Shown piece by piece: positions 1 through 8,564 of a stretch of DNA of 64,000 nucleotides. The stretch is from Amycolatopsis alkalitolerans (GTDB lineage: Bacteria; Actinomycetota; Actinomycetes; Mycobacteriales; Pseudonocardiaceae): assembly GCF_006152065.1 (NCBI RefSeq), contig NZ_VDFW01000014.1:62001-126000 (forward strand), in the 5' to 3' direction. The position numbers and the translations under genes were made by a program. How positions within the stretch are numbered: position 1 is the stretch's first letter; the number at the start of each line of letters is the position of its first letter. The notes below the pieces were generated by a model. It saw only the letters and a list, made by a program, of their open reading frames with translations, was not told the DNA's origin and searched no databases.

Positions 1-334
1 TCGACTGGCCCGGCGCGATCCCGGTCAACCCCGCGTCGGTGGCGGCCCGGACCGCGAGCGGGTCACCCGTGGTCAGTCGCGGCCGCATCAGCACGACGGA
101 AATCCCTTGCCCCCGAACCACATCGGCGGCCTTCGCGAGCCCGACGCGCGAACCGAGCCCGGTTTCGCCAATCTGGCTGGCGAGCACATTCGCCTGCGCC
201 GCAAGGGAGTTCCGCAACACGTCCGTCCCGGTGCGCCGGACGAGCCCCGCCGCGACGAGACCGGCGACGAGCACCGCGATCCCGGCGACCGCGAGACACA
301 CCACGGTGATCCGGAACGCGAGCGAGCGCCGCAT
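1..334 (-). CDS. Sensor histidine kinase, N-terminal part (cut by window edge)
   Basis: Only the first about 111 codons lie in the window. The start ATG overlaps the TGA of the response regulator gene (ATGA), so the two are translated together. Residues 1-30 give a basic start (MRRSLAFRITVV) followed by a hydrophobic segment of Val/Ala/Leu, a typical first membrane helix of a sensor kinase. The stretch after it (residues about 35-110) would be the external sensor region. The kinase core and phospho-accepting His lie beyond the left edge, so the identity rests on membrane topology and on coupling to an OmpR-type regulator. The likely partners are the two exported proteins encoded at the start of the same operon. 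Confidence 0.75.
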   Translation of the reverse strand, partial: MRRSLAFRITVVCLAVAGIAVLVAGLVAAGLVRRTGTDVLRNSLAAQANVLASQIGETGLGSRVGLAKAADVVRGQGISVVLMRPRLTTGDPLAVRAATDAGLTGIAPGQS

Positions 335-1002
335 CACGCACCGTCCGCCGCGTAGCCGACTCCGCGCACCGTCCTGATCGGACTCATTTCGCCGAGTTTG
401 GCACGCAGCTGCGCGATGTGCACGTCCACCGTCCGGGTCCCCGCCGAGGCCGCGTAACCCCAGACGGCACTGAGCAACTGCCCGCGCTCGAACACCCGTC
501 CCGGCTGCCGCAGCAGCTGAGCCAGCAGGTCGAACTCGGTCGAGGTCAGCGCGACCTCCCGATCGCCCGCCCAGGCCCGCCGCTGCCCGATGTCCAGCCG
601 CACCTGGCCGGCGGTCAGCACCTCCGCCGGCCCGCCCGCACCCCGGCGGAGCACCGTCCGGACCCGCAGCGCCAGCTCGCGCGGGCTGAACGGTTTCGTC
701 ACGTAGTCGTCGGCGCCGAGTTCGAGCCCGAGCAGCCGGTCGACCTCGTCGTCGCGGGCGGTCACGAACAGCACCGGTGTCCAGTCACCGCCCGCGCGCA
801 TGGTCCGGCAGACTTCCACACCGTCCTTACCGGACAGTCCAATGTCGAGCACGACGGCGACCGGCCGCAGCCTGCGCACGGCCGCGAGCGCCGCGTCCCC
901 ATCGGACTCGGTGTGCACGCCGAACCCGTCGCGCCGCAGGTAGAGCGCGATGAGCTCGGCGATCGCGGTCTCGTCCTCGACGACCAGCACGAGACCAGTC
1001 AT
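334..1002 (-). CDS. OmpR/PhoB-family response regulator
   Basis: A 222-residue two-domain regulator. The receiver domain (about 3-115) shows the acidic pair (VEDE), the phospho-acceptor Asp in VVLDIGLSGKDG, a switch Thr in LFVTARDD and the Lys in YVTKPFSPREL. The C-terminal winged helix (about 130-220) has ALTSTEFDLLAQLL and ends with VRGVGYAA, the usual OmpR wing signature. It acts in the cytoplasm as a DNA-binding output of the kinase encoded directly downstream, whose ATG overlaps its stop. The lipoprotein gene ends 13 bases upstream. Target genes cannot be read from the sequence. Confidence 0.95.
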   Translation of the reverse strand: MTGLVLVVEDETAIAELIALYLRRDGFGVHTESDGDAALAAVRRLRPVAVVLDIGLSGKDGVEVCRTMRAGGDWTPVLFVTARDDEVDRLLGLELGADDYVTKPFSPRELALRVRTVLRRGAGGPAEVLTAGQVRLDIGQRRAWAGDREVALTSTEFDLLAQLLRQPGRVFERGQLLSAVWGYAASAGTRTVDVHIAQLRAKLGEMSPIRTVRGVGYAADGA

Positions 1003-1015
1003 GGCTCTCCCGGGC

Positions 1016-1192
1016 TCACGGCGAAGCGTCGCTCGCCATCTCCGAATCGATCGCGTCCAGCGTAGTCCGGATCTGGCTCAGTTCATCCTGTGGCCGCGGC
1101 GGAACCGGGGCAGCGTGGTCCTGGCAGCCGGCGCAGCCGAGGCCCACCGCGAGCAGCGCGAACCCGGTCGCGAATGCCTTGCGCCCGATCAT
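1016..1192 (-). CDS. Small lipoprotein of a two-component operon
   Basis: A 58-residue protein with an N-terminal signal and a lipobox: MIGRKAFATGFALLAVGLGC, with LGCAGC offering the modified Cys (Cys20, or Cys23 as alternative). The mature part is about 38 residues, mostly polar and acidic (RPQDELSQIRTTLDAIDSEM), probably one helix. Its ATG overlaps the TGA of the upstream exported protein gene, and the response regulator starts 13 bases downstream. I infer an accessory envelope peptide that feeds into, or is regulated by, the adjacent sensor kinase. I know no family for it. Confidence 0.75.
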   Translation of the reverse strand: MIGRKAFATGFALLAVGLGCAGCQDHAAPVPPRPQDELSQIRTTLDAIDSEMASDASP

Positions 1193-1587
1193 TTCGCCAC
1201 GCAGTGCGTGTTCTTGAAGTCGGTGAGCCGGTCCTGGATGGACTTCAGGTCCCCGACCCGTCCGGCGCGGCGGTCCGCACGCTGATCGAGCCGGTCGGCG
1301 ATCCTCGGATGCCCCTCGGCCCGCTGCTTGCCGACCTGGGCGCGAAGCCACGCGACCGAACCCTTGGTGTTCGCGTCGCCGTTGATCCGCGCGGTGAGCT
1401 TCGTGGTCCGGTCGACGAGCCTCGGCAGCAGGTCGGCGCACAGCTGCTGGGATTCCTCGGGGCTCAGCGTCACCTGGCCGTAGCTGGGCGGCGGGGTGGT
1501 CGTCTCGGCGGACGCCGCGGACACACCGGCGGCGAGCGCGGCGAGCACGCCGCCCCCGGCGATCGCGGCCCGGATCGAATTGCGCAT
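1189..1587 (-). CDS. Exported small helical protein, first gene of the two-component operon
   Basis: A 132-residue protein with a clear Sec signal: MRNSIRAAI followed by a Gly/Ala/Leu-rich core and an Ala-X-Ala cut site near residue 27 (ASAET). The mature part is charged and helical, with two Cys (in QQLCADLL and NTHCVAK) that could form a disulfide outside the cell. The start ATG follows a GGAGGAGACATGC-like context. It is the first gene of a four-gene operon with the lipoprotein, the response regulator and the kinase. Role unknown; a periplasmic ligand or sensor accessory is an inference from context. Confidence 0.8.
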   Translation of the reverse strand: MRNSIRAAIAGGGVLAALAAGVSAASAETTTPPPSYGQVTLSPEESQQLCADLLPRLVDRTTKLTARINGDANTKGSVAWLRAQVGKQRAEGHPRIADRLDQRADRRAGRVGDLKSIQDRLTDFKNTHCVAK

Positions 1588-1666
1588 GTCTCCTCCTTCG
1601 GTCGGCGTCGACTCTGAAGGACGAGGATTCGAAGACGGTGCGCGCTTTGTTCGGGGTTCGTAAAGA

Positions 1667-2896
1667 TCACCAGCGCAGCGGCAGGTGCGTGATCCCGTTG
1701 ATGAAGTTCGAGGTCAGATGCCGCACCTCACCGTCGAGGCGGACCTCGGGCAACTGGAGGAACTCGCGGAAGAACACGCGCAGCTGCAACCGCCCGAAAT
1801 GCGCGCCGAGGCACAGGTGCGGGCCCTGCCCGAACGCGAGATGGTCGTTCGGCTCACGGCTCAGATCGAACCGGTACGGATCGGGGAAGGCCCGCTCGTC
1901 GAAATGGGCCGACGCGAAGTAGACGACGACCTTGTCCCCCGCGCGGATGCGCTGCCCGCCCAGTTCGGCGTCCTGGGCCGCCGTGCGGCGGAACGTCAGC
2001 ACCGGCGGATGCCAGCGCAGCATCTCTTCGATCGCGCTGGGCAGCAGCGCCGGATCGCCCCGTAACCGCCGGTACTCATCGGGGTGCTCGACGAGCGCGA
2101 GCACCCCGCCCGGCAACGCGCTGCGCACCGTGTCGTTACCGGCGACGACCACCAGGAAGAAGAACATCTGGAGCTCGGCGTCGTCGAGGGCGCGGCCGTC
2201 CACCGACGCCTCGACGAGCGCGGTCATCAGGTCTTCGCCCGGGTTCTTCCGTTTCTCCTCCGCGAGCCCGAGCGCGTAGGCGAACATGTCGGCGAGCATC
2301 GCGGGCGAGCGCGGGTTGACCGGCCGGCCGTTGGCGTCCCGCACGACCTCCGCGTGCTCGGGATCCTGGTAGCCGATCACACGGTTCGTCCACTTCAGCA
2401 GCAGCCCGCGGTCCTCCGGCGGCACGCCGAGCAGGTCCGCGAGGTTGAGCAGCGGGAAGTCGTCGGTCACCTCGACCGGAAGATCGGCGTAGCCGCGCGG
2501 CGCGACCTGCCCGATCAGCTGCCGGGCCCGCTCCGCGATCCGGTCGGCGGTGCGTTCCAGCCGCCGCCGGGTGAACACCGCCGAGACGATCCGCCGCAGC
2601 CGGTTGTGCTCCGGCGGATCCATGTTGAGGATCATGCGGCGGATGAAGGCGAGATCTTCCGGTTCGGGATCGCGGATCTGCGTGGCGCCGAGCCAGGACG
2701 AGTACACCTCGGGCGTCCGCAGTACGTGCCGGACGTCGGCGTAGCGGGTCACCGCCCAGTACCCCGGCCCGGACGGCCAGCCGAGCACCTCGCGTTCTTC
2801 CTGCCAGGCAACCGGTTCCGCGTCTCGCAGGTGGCGGAAGTCCTCGTGCGGGAGGCCGCGCGCGAACACCCGCGGGTCGAAGACGTCAGTGCTCAT
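1667..2896 (-). CDS. Cytochrome P450 monooxygenase
   Basis: A 409-residue soluble bacterial P450. The heme loop FGQGPHLCLG (about residues 355-364) carries the thiolate Cys. The I-helix has VVVAGNDTVR (about 250), with the acid/Thr pair used for oxygen activation, and the K-helix has the ExxR pair in EEMLRWHPP. The overall pattern (NMDPPEHNRLRRIVSAVFTRR) resembles the actinobacterial CYP124/125/142 group acting on steroids or branched lipids, but substrate cannot be assigned. The ATG at 2896 lies 11 bases inside the end of the hydrolase gene, so the two are coupled. A redox partner gene is not adjacent. Confidence 0.93.
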   Translation of the reverse strand: MSTDVFDPRVFARGLPHEDFRHLRDAEPVAWQEEREVLGWPSGPGYWAVTRYADVRHVLRTPEVYSSWLGATQIRDPEPEDLAFIRRMILNMDPPEHNRLRRIVSAVFTRRRLERTADRIAERARQLIGQVAPRGYADLPVEVTDDFPLLNLADLLGVPPEDRGLLLKWTNRVIGYQDPEHAEVVRDANGRPVNPRSPAMLADMFAYALGLAEEKRKNPGEDLMTALVEASVDGRALDDAELQMFFFLVVVAGNDTVRSALPGGVLALVEHPDEYRRLRGDPALLPSAIEEMLRWHPPVLTFRRTAAQDAELGGQRIRAGDKVVVYFASAHFDERAFPDPYRFDLSREPNDHLAFGQGPHLCLGAHFGRLQLRVFFREFLQLPEVRLDGEVRHLTSNFINGITHLPLRW

Positions 2897-3641
2897 CAAG
2901 GAACACTTCTATCGCGTTGGCGAGCGTCACGGGCACCTCGTCGGCCGCGTAGTGACCCGCGTCCGGCAGCACCTCGAGTTCGAGCTTCGGGTACCACTGG
3001 GCGAAGGTCGCGAGCATGGTCTGCTCGCCCAGCGCCGGATCGTGCTCGCCGGCGAACACCTTGATCGGCACCTCGGCCCCGGCGATGCGGTCGTGGAAAT
3101 CGGTGCGTGCCCAGGCGTCCAGGTACGCCGCGAAAGCGCTCTTGTCGGAGTTCTCCTCGGAATGCCGCACCATCTCGTCGAGCCAGCCGCCGTGATGGCG
3201 ATGCCCGGTGGTGAAGTCGATGATCGCCCGGCGGTTGCCCGGGTTCTCGGCCGCGCCGGCGAACAGCTGCCAGGTCTCCTCGTCGAACGGCACCCCGCTC
3301 GCGGGCACGGGCGAAACGCCGACGAGCGAGCGGACGCGTTCCGGCGCGTCGGCGTAGACCCACTGCATGACGCTGCCGCCCATCGAGTGGCCGACCAGGG
3401 AGAACCGGCTCGCACCGAGCTCATCGGCGAGAGCGAGGACGTCGGACGCGACTTCGGCGATGGTGTGCTCGCCCGGTTCACCCTTGCGGGCGCCATACCC
3501 CCGGTTGTTGGCGAAGACGTAGGTGAACCGCCCGGTGTCCAGGTGAGGGATCAGGTTGTCCCAGGCGTTCGCGGAACCGAACCATCCGTGCAGCACGAGA
3601 ACGACGTGCTCGCCGGTGCCGGTGCGTTCATAGGTGCTCAC
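2886..3641 (-). CDS. Alpha/beta-fold hydrolase
   Basis: A 251-residue alpha/beta hydrolase. Residues about 15-22 (LVLHGWFG) form the oxyanion-hole region, GHSMGG (about 90) is the nucleophile elbow with the catalytic Ser, GEHDPAL (about 200) supplies the acid, and DAGHY (about 230) gives the catalytic His. The start is a GTG at 3641, chosen because AGGAGG sits just upstream; longer versions extend into non-coding sequence. It overlaps the P450 gene by 11 bases, so the pair may act in one pathway, with hydrolysis of an ester, lactone or C-C bond before or after oxidation. Substrate unknown. Confidence 0.9.
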   Translation of the reverse strand: MSTYERTGTGEHVVLVLHGWFGSANAWDNLIPHLDTGRFTYVFANNRGYGARKGEPGEHTIAEVASDVLALADELGASRFSLVGHSMGGSVMQWVYADAPERVRSLVGVSPVPASGVPFDEETWQLFAGAAENPGNRRAIIDFTTGHRHHGGWLDEMVRHSEENSDKSAFAAYLDAWARTDFHDRIAGAEVPIKVFAGEHDPALGEQTMLATFAQWYPKLELEVLPDAGHYAADEVPVTLANAIEVFLDEH

Positions 3642-3702
3642 TGTGCCTCCTCGTCGAGTGCGCCTCCGAGCTTCGCACAGTGAGACCGGGTTCGCGTACC
3701 TA

Positions 3703-3942
3703 TCAACCAGTGACCGTCCGGTAGTGCCGGAACGGCCACTGGTGCACGGGCCGGGCCAGCAGGTCCTCCGGCGGCTCCGGCAGCCTTTCGGCGCCTCGCA
3801 CGATGACCACGATCCGCTCCTCGCCACCGAGGTAGATATCGGCGTCACGGTCGACTGCCGACTCCACCCAGCGGAGCAGTTCGTCACGGCGGCCGGGGGT
3901 CGCGCGGACCTCCCACATCAGGGTGTCTCGTCCATCGGTCAC
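3703..3942 (-). CDS. Small conserved hypothetical protein, ABM-like
   Basis: A 79-residue cytoplasmic protein. The pattern LMWEVRATPGRRDELLRWVE followed by beta-rich IYLGGEERIVVIVRG and a Trp/His-rich end (HQWPFRHYRTV) resembles the dimeric alpha/beta barrel of antibiotic-biosynthesis-monooxygenase-like proteins, but I cannot assign a reaction. The start is GTG at 3942. It lies 61 bases upstream of the hydrolase and P450 genes in the same direction and may be part of that operon. Confidence 0.65.
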   Translation of the reverse strand: MTDGRDTLMWEVRATPGRRDELLRWVESAVDRDADIYLGGEERIVVIVRGAERLPEPPEDLLARPVHQWPFRHYRTVTG

Positions 3943-3957
3943 GCCATCAGGTGTACC

Positions 3958-4252
3958 TCAAGCCATCGCGGGTGCCCACAGCGCATCGATCTCCCGCTCC
4001 GCCGCCGCGCGGCTCTCCCCGGCCAGCGGCAGCTCCGCGGTGGTGATGAACCGCGGCTCGAGCCCGGCCAGCGAAAGGCCGTGCGGCAACCACGGTCCGG
4101 CGTGGTCCCAGCCCTCACGTGGCGCCCTCTCACAGCCCCAGCAGGACCGTGTCCGCCTGCTCGATCTCCTCGATCAACGGCTCCGCGGCGAGGTCGCGGT
4201 GCTTCACCGTGCCCTCCGGGTGCGCGGCCCGCCAGACCGTGGCCGCCCGCGG
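3958..4252 (-). pseudogene. Remnant of an FMN-dependent NADH-azoreductase gene
   Basis: Two pieces of one AzoR/AcpD-like protein remain in different frames. The upstream piece (about 4252 to 4130) reads WRAAHPEGTVKHRDL and then EIEQADTVLLG before a stop, matching the N-terminal half of azoreductases. The downstream piece (about 4120 to 3958) reads GLSLAGLEPRFITTAEL and PLAGESRAAAEREIDAL, matching the C-terminal end. The middle of the flavodoxin fold and the start codon are missing. It stands back to back with a MarR remnant, the usual regulator partner of such genes. The call rests on recognised family patterns, not on a search. Confidence 0.6.
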
Positions 4253-4255
4253 TGC

Positions 4256-4524
4256 GGCGCGCTGCTCGACCGGGTCTCGAGGGCGATCCGGCTGCGCTCG
4301 GAATCCGTGCTCGCCCCGCTGGGCCTTCGGCCTGCTCAACGACCTCGAAGCCGACCACCTCGTCGAACGCCGTCGCTCGCCGGGGGACCGGCGGCGGCAC
4401 GTCGTGGATCTCTCCGAGGTGGGCCGCAAGAAGCTCGCAAAGGCCGAGTTCACAGCTGTACTCGCCGCTCCAGCAGGCCACGGGCAGCCCGGTCAGCTGT
4501 GCCGAGGCCGTGCGGGACTGCTAA
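4256..4524 (+). pseudogene. Remnant of a MarR-family regulator gene
   Basis: One frame (4259 to about 4325) reads ALLDRVSRAIRLRSESVLAP, the typical first helix of a MarR protein. Another frame (about 4325 to 4450) reads GLLNDLEADHLVERRRSPGD and RRRHVVDLSEVGRKKLAKAE, the wing of the winged helix. The recognition helix region between them is deleted and the frame changes. No start codon is present. Together with the neighbouring azoreductase remnant this is a decayed divergent repressor/enzyme pair. Confidence 0.65.
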
Positions 4525-4760
4525 GGACCCGGCAGTTCGTGCTGCTGCCACAACAGCGCGCGATGCATCGCCGCCAGCAGCCGCTCGTCGTCCTCCTCCG
4601 AGGGGTCCTCACCGAAGGGCACCCAGCGCTGCCACACCTGTTCCCCGTCCTCGATCCCGGTCAGCAGGATTCCGGGATACGAAAGGGAAACCTCCCGGTC
4701 CCCAGCGTTCACCGTGACCTGCCTCAACTGCACCGTGACGTGCACCGCCCGATCGGACAT
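4521..4760 (-). CDS. Small hypothetical protein, divergent from tex
   Basis: A 79-residue acidic protein I do not recognise. It starts with beta-strand-like alternation ([13 protein letters not shown]) and ends with an acidic linker ([10 protein letters not shown]) and a helix ([17 protein letters not shown]). No signal peptide, membrane segment or metal motif is visible. The ATG at 4760 was preferred because sequence upstream has no coding character. The 145-base gap to tex on the other strand would hold both promoters. Codon use is normal for the genome. Confidence 0.6.
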   Translation of the reverse strand: MSDRAVHVTVQLRQVTVNAGDREVSLSYPGILLTGIEDGEQVWQRWVPFGEDPSEEDDERLLAAMHRALLWQQHELPGP

Positions 4761-4905
4761 GCGCACCTGCCGAGGGTTCCGCGACCGTCGATACCACACA
4801 GTCGCGCGACACGGCTCTTTGGTTACTGGACGGCCCCGTCGCGCTCGGCGACCCTGTCCGGGCACAATGCAAGCCGGACTTTCGACCAGGGAGTGGATCA
4901 GGAAC

Positions 4906-7257
4906 GTGACAGGCAGCTTGGCCAGCACCGTGCAGTCGATCGAGCAGCGGATCGCCGGGGAACTCGGCGTGCGCGAGGGGCAGGTCAAGGCGGCCGTCGA
5001 GCTCCTCGACGGCGGTTCGACAGTGCCGTTCATCGCGCGCTACCGCAAGGAAGTCACCGGCATGCTCGACGACGCGCAACTGCGCACCCTCGAGGAACGG
5101 CTGCGGTACCTGCGTGAACTCGACGAGCGGCGCGAGGCCATCGTCGACTCGATCCGCACCCAGGGCAAGCTCACGCCCGAACTGGAGGAGCAGATCCGGC
5201 TCGCCGAGACGAAGGCTCGCCTCGAGGACATCTACCTGCCGTACAAGCCGAAGCGGCGCACCAAGGCGCAGATAGCGCGAGAGGCGGGGCTCGAACCGCT
5301 GGCTGACGGCCTGCTGAACGACCCGTCGACCGAACCGCTGGCGGCGGCCGCGGTGTTCGTCGACGCCGAGAAGGGTGTGGCCGACGCGCAGGCCGCGCTC
5401 GACGGTGCGCGCGCGATCCTCGTCGAGCGGTTCGGCGAGGACGCCGACCTGCTGGGCGAGCTGCGCGAGAAGATGTGGTCGCAAGGGCGGCTCGCGTCGA
5501 AGGTGCGCGCGGGCAAGGAGACCGAGGGCGCGAAGTTCTTCGACTACTTCGACTTTTCCGAGCCGTTCACGAAGATGCCCTCGCACCGCGTGCTGGCGAT
5601 GTTCCGCGGGGAGAAGGAAGACGTCCTCGATCTGACGCTGGAGCCGGAAGAGCCTTCGGACGAGCCGCGCGTCGGCCCGACCGAGTACGAGCAGCGGATC
5701 GCCCAGCGTTTCGGCGTCGCCGGCCAGGGCCGCCCGGCCGACAAATGGCTGCTCGACACCGTTCGCTGGGCCTGGCGTACGAAGATCCTGCTGCACCTGG
5801 GCATCGATCTGCGGCTGCGGCTGCGCCAGGCGGCCGAGGACGACGCCGTGCACGTGTTCGCGGCCAACCTGCGTGACCTGCTGCTGGCCGCACCGGCCGG
5901 CACCCGCGCGACGCTGGGCCTCGACCCGGGCTTCCGCACCGGGGTCAAGGTGGCGGTCGTCGACGCGACCGGCAAGGTCGTGGCCACCTCGACGATCTAC
6001 CCGCACCAGCCGGCCAACCGGTGGGACGAGTCGATCGCGCAACTGGCGAAACTCGCCGCCGAGCACAAGGTCGAGCTGATCGCGATCGGCAACGGCACGG
6101 CGTCGCGCGAGACCGACAAGCTGGCGCTCGAACTGATCAAGAAGCATCCGGAACTGAAGCTCACCAAGGCGGTCGTGTCCGAGGCCGGCGCGTCGGTGTA
6201 CTCGGCTTCGGCGTTCGCCTCGCAGGAGCTGCCCGGGATGGACGTTTCCTTGCGTGGCGCGGTTTCCATCGCCCGGCGGCTGCAGGATCCGCTGGCCGAG
6301 CTGGTCAAGATCGACCCGAAGTCCATCGGGGTCGGGCAGTACCAGCACGACGTGTCCGAGGTTTCGCTGTCCCGGTCGCTCGACGCGGTGGTCGAGGACT
6401 GCGTGAACGCCGTCGGGGTCGACGTGAACACGGCCTCGGCGCCGCTGCTGACCCGCGTTTCGGGAATCACCGCCTCACTGGCGGAGAACATCGTGAGCCA
6501 CCGCGACTCGAACGGCCCGTTCAGTTCGCGCGAGGTACTCAAGCAGGTGCCCCGGCTGGGGCCGAAGGCGTTCGAGCAGTGCGCGGGCTTCCTGCGCATC
6601 CGCGGCGGCGACGATCCGCTGGACTTCTCGGCCGTGCACCCGGAGTCCTATCCGGTCGTGCGGCGGATCCTGTCCATGACGGGCAAGGAACTGCGTGAGC
6701 TGATCGGCAACGAGCGGGTGCTGAAGTCCGTGCGGCCCGAGCAGTTCGTGGACGACTCTGTGGGTCTGCCGACGGTCACGGACATCCTCTCCGAACTGGA
6801 GAAGCCGGGCCGTGACCCGCGTCCCGCGTTCAAGACCGCGACGTTCGCCGAGGGCGTGGAGAAGATCGCGGACCTCAAGCCGGGGATGCGGCTGGAGGGC
6901 GTCGTGACGAACGTGGCGGCGTTCGGCGCGTTCATCGACATCGGCGTGCACCAGGACGGGCTCGCCCACGTGTCGGCGCTGTCGAAGAATTTCGTCAAGG
7001 ACCCGCGGGACGTGGTGAAGCCGGGCGACATCGTCAAGGTGAAGGTGCTCGACGTGGACATCCCGAGGAAGCGGATTTCGCTGACGCTGCGGCTCGACGA
7101 CGAGGTCGGCGGTGGCGCCAAGCAGCCAAGGGAGAAGAAGGGCGAGCGGCAGGGCCAGCGCAAGGGCGGCGGGCAGTCAGGTGGGCGGCGGAACACCGGT
7201 AACGCCGCGGGCGGCGCCATGGCGGACGCGCTGCGCAAGGCCGGCTACGGGCGTTGA
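4906..7257 (+). CDS. tex: Tex-family S1 RNA-binding transcription accessory protein
   Basis: A 783-residue protein matching Tex in order and length. An N-terminal helical region (1-220) is followed by a YqgF/RNase H-like domain (about 330-460, [16 protein letters not shown]), a helix-hairpin-helix region (about 500-580, with [13 protein letters not shown] and [14 protein letters not shown]), and an S1 domain (about 650-725, [16 protein letters not shown] and HQDGLAHVS). A Lys/Gly/Arg-rich tail follows. Tex binds nucleic acid and associates with the transcription machinery. I chose GTG at 4906, with a purine-rich stretch before it; an in-frame ATG at 4867 is the alternative. It is transcribed alone. 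Confidence 0.95.
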   Translation: MTGSLASTVQSIEQRIAGELGVREGQVKAAVELLDGGSTVPFIARYRKEVTGMLDDAQLRTLEERLRYLRELDERREAIVDSIRTQGKLTPELEEQIRLAETKARLEDIYLPYKPKRRTKAQIAREAGLEPLADGLLNDPSTEPLAAAAVFVDAEKGVADAQAALDGARAILVERFGEDADLLGELREKMWSQGRLASKVRAGKETEGAKFFDYFDFSEPFTKMPSHRVLAMFRGEKEDVLDLTLEPEEPSDEPRVGPTEYEQRIAQRFGVAGQGRPADKWLLDTVRWAWRTKILLHLGIDLRLRLRQAAEDDAVHVFAANLRDLLLAAPAGTRATLGLDPGFRTGVKVAVVDATGKVVATSTIYPHQPANRWDESIAQLAKLAAEHKVELIAIGNGTASRETDKLALELIKKHPELKLTKAVVSEAGASVYSASAFASQELPGMDVSLRGAVSIARRLQDPLAELVKIDPKSIGVGQYQHDVSEVSLSRSLDAVVEDCVNAVGVDVNTASAPLLTRVSGITASLAENIVSHRDSNGPFSSREVLKQVPRLGPKAFEQCAGFLRIRGGDDPLDFSAVHPESYPVVRRILSMTGKELRELIGNERVLKSVRPEQFVDDSVGLPTVTDILSELEKPGRDPRPAFKTATFAEGVEKIADLKPGMRLEGVVTNVAAFGAFIDIGVHQDGLAHVSALSKNFVKDPRDVVKPGDIVKVKVLDVDIPRKRISLTLRLDDEVGGGAKQPREKKGERQGQRKGGGQSGGRRNTGNAAGGAMADALRKAGYGR

Positions 7258-7362
7258 CCGCGATCACGCTCCGTCAACGGCCGGTGGGACAGCACCCGCC
7301 TATCGGGCGGAACAATCGGCGGCTGGGTGGCGCAACGGCAGGCATCGGCCCATCATCTGTCC

Positions 7363-7806
7363 ATGGGCTGGGCCGATAATCTGGCGGACCGATCCGCCCG
7401 GCGCTGGTTCGACGGGCTCGCCGGGCGGCTCGAGCCGGGCTGGTCGGCCTTGGCGACGGATCCCGTGCTGTGGCCCGTGTACGAACGTCATCTCGTGGCC
7501 GTGTCCGACGCGGTGCGGTGTGAGGACGAACTGGTGGGCCGGCAGGAGCCGGTGAGCGATCTGGTACTGATCGCGTCCCACGCCCACGACGTCTGGACCG
7601 AGGCCGATGAGTCGGGCTGGTCTCCGCCCGGGGACGCTTCCCGCTGGACCACCGAGGAGCGGGCGGGCCTGCGCCTGCTGGCCTGCTTCCGCCTGGCGGC
7701 GGCGGAACCGCACGGCCCGAAACTCCCGCGCACCGCCCCCTCCCGCGCCCCCGCCAGCCCACCCCGGACCCACCCCCGCCCCCGAGACCTACGTTCAGGA
7801 CGCTGA
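7363..7806 (+). CDS. Hypothetical protein with Pro/Arg-rich tail
   Basis: A 147-residue protein from ATG 7363, or 159 residues from GTG 7327. Residues 1-110 are well behaved and Trp-rich (MGWADNLAD, SARRWFDGLAGRL, HAHDVWTEADESGW) and look like a real small domain. After about residue 118 the sequence turns into Pro/Arg/Ser repeats and ends inside a short intergenic repeat (GACCTACGTTCAG). The original stop may have been lost and the frame read into the repeat. Family not recognised. Confidence 0.5.
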   Translation: MGWADNLADRSARRWFDGLAGRLEPGWSALATDPVLWPVYERHLVAVSDAVRCEDELVGRQEPVSDLVLIASHAHDVWTEADESGWSPPGDASRWTTEERAGLRLLACFRLAAAEPHGPKLPRTAPSRAPASPPRTHPRPRDLRSGR

Positions 7807-7937
7807 GTCCGACACTCACGCCCCTCGCCATCGCCGCCGCGGCGGACGTTCCACGCAAGCCGTGCCAGCCTGCGCCCATTGACCCGTAACTTGATCAAGG
7901 CCATCCTGTCCCCACAACGCAAGTCGGGGAGGCACCG

Positions 7938-8564
7938 ATGAGCAGCTTCGTGGTGGTCGGCGGCACCGGGCGGACGGGGCGCCGGATCGTCGACCGGCTC
8001 ACCGATGGTGGGCACAGGGCCGTGGTCGCGAGCCGTGAGGGTTCGGCGCATCTGGACCTCGCCGAGCCGGATCCGGCGGTGTTCGCGGGCGCCGAGGGGG
8101 TCGTGATCTGCGTCGAACCGCCGAAGGACACGGCCGGGATGGAGGCGGTGATGCACGAGGGTGTCGCGGGGATCGCGGCCATCGCCGCGCGGGAGGACAT
8201 CCCGGTGGTGCTGGTGTCGCAGATCTACGTGACACGCGCGGCGGAACATCCCGAGATGACCGCGCGGATCGAGGCGCGGGCGCGCGGCGAGCAGGCCTTG
8301 CGCGACAGCGGCGCCCAGTACACGATCATCCGCCCGAGCTGGCTGCACGACCTGGCGGCGGACGGCGTCCGGATCGAACAGGGGGACACCGGCGAAGGCC
8401 GGATCAGCCGCGACGCGGTCGCCGCGGCGGCGGTGGCTGCCCTCTTCGACCCGTCCGCTTCGGGCAAGACCTTCGAGCTGTACGACGACCCGGAGTCCTC
8501 GGTTCCGGACTGGGCAACGGTTTTCGCCGCGCTCAGCCCGGATCCCGAAGCCGCGAACGCCTAG
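7938..8564 (+). CDS. NAD(P)-binding NmrA/SDR-like protein
   Basis: A 208-residue Rossmann-fold protein. The N-terminus VVVGGTGRTGRRIVDRL carries the Gly-rich dinucleotide motif of atypical short-chain dehydrogenases/NmrA-like proteins. VVASREGS follows where the ribose-phosphate site is expected, and YTIIRPSWLHD is the usual NmrA-type end of the core. No Tyr-X-X-X-Lys catalytic motif is obvious, so it may be a sensor or an isomerase-like reductase. It ends four bases into the convergent formamidase gene. A GGAGG box precedes ATG 7938. Confidence 0.85.
   Translation: MSSFVVVGGTGRTGRRIVDRLTDGGHRAVVASREGSAHLDLAEPDPAVFAGAEGVVICVEPPKDTAGMEAVMHEGVAGIAAIAAREDIPVVLVSQIYVTRAAEHPEMTARIEARARGEQALRDSGAQYTIIRPSWLHDLAADGVRIEQGDTGEGRISRDAVAAAAVAALFDPSASGKTFELYDDPESSVPDWATVFAALSPDPEAANA

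Noticed and set aside
4609-6348. A 579-codon open frame on the minus strand opposite tex
   Set aside because: Antisense shadow; composition is typical of reversed Tex codons.
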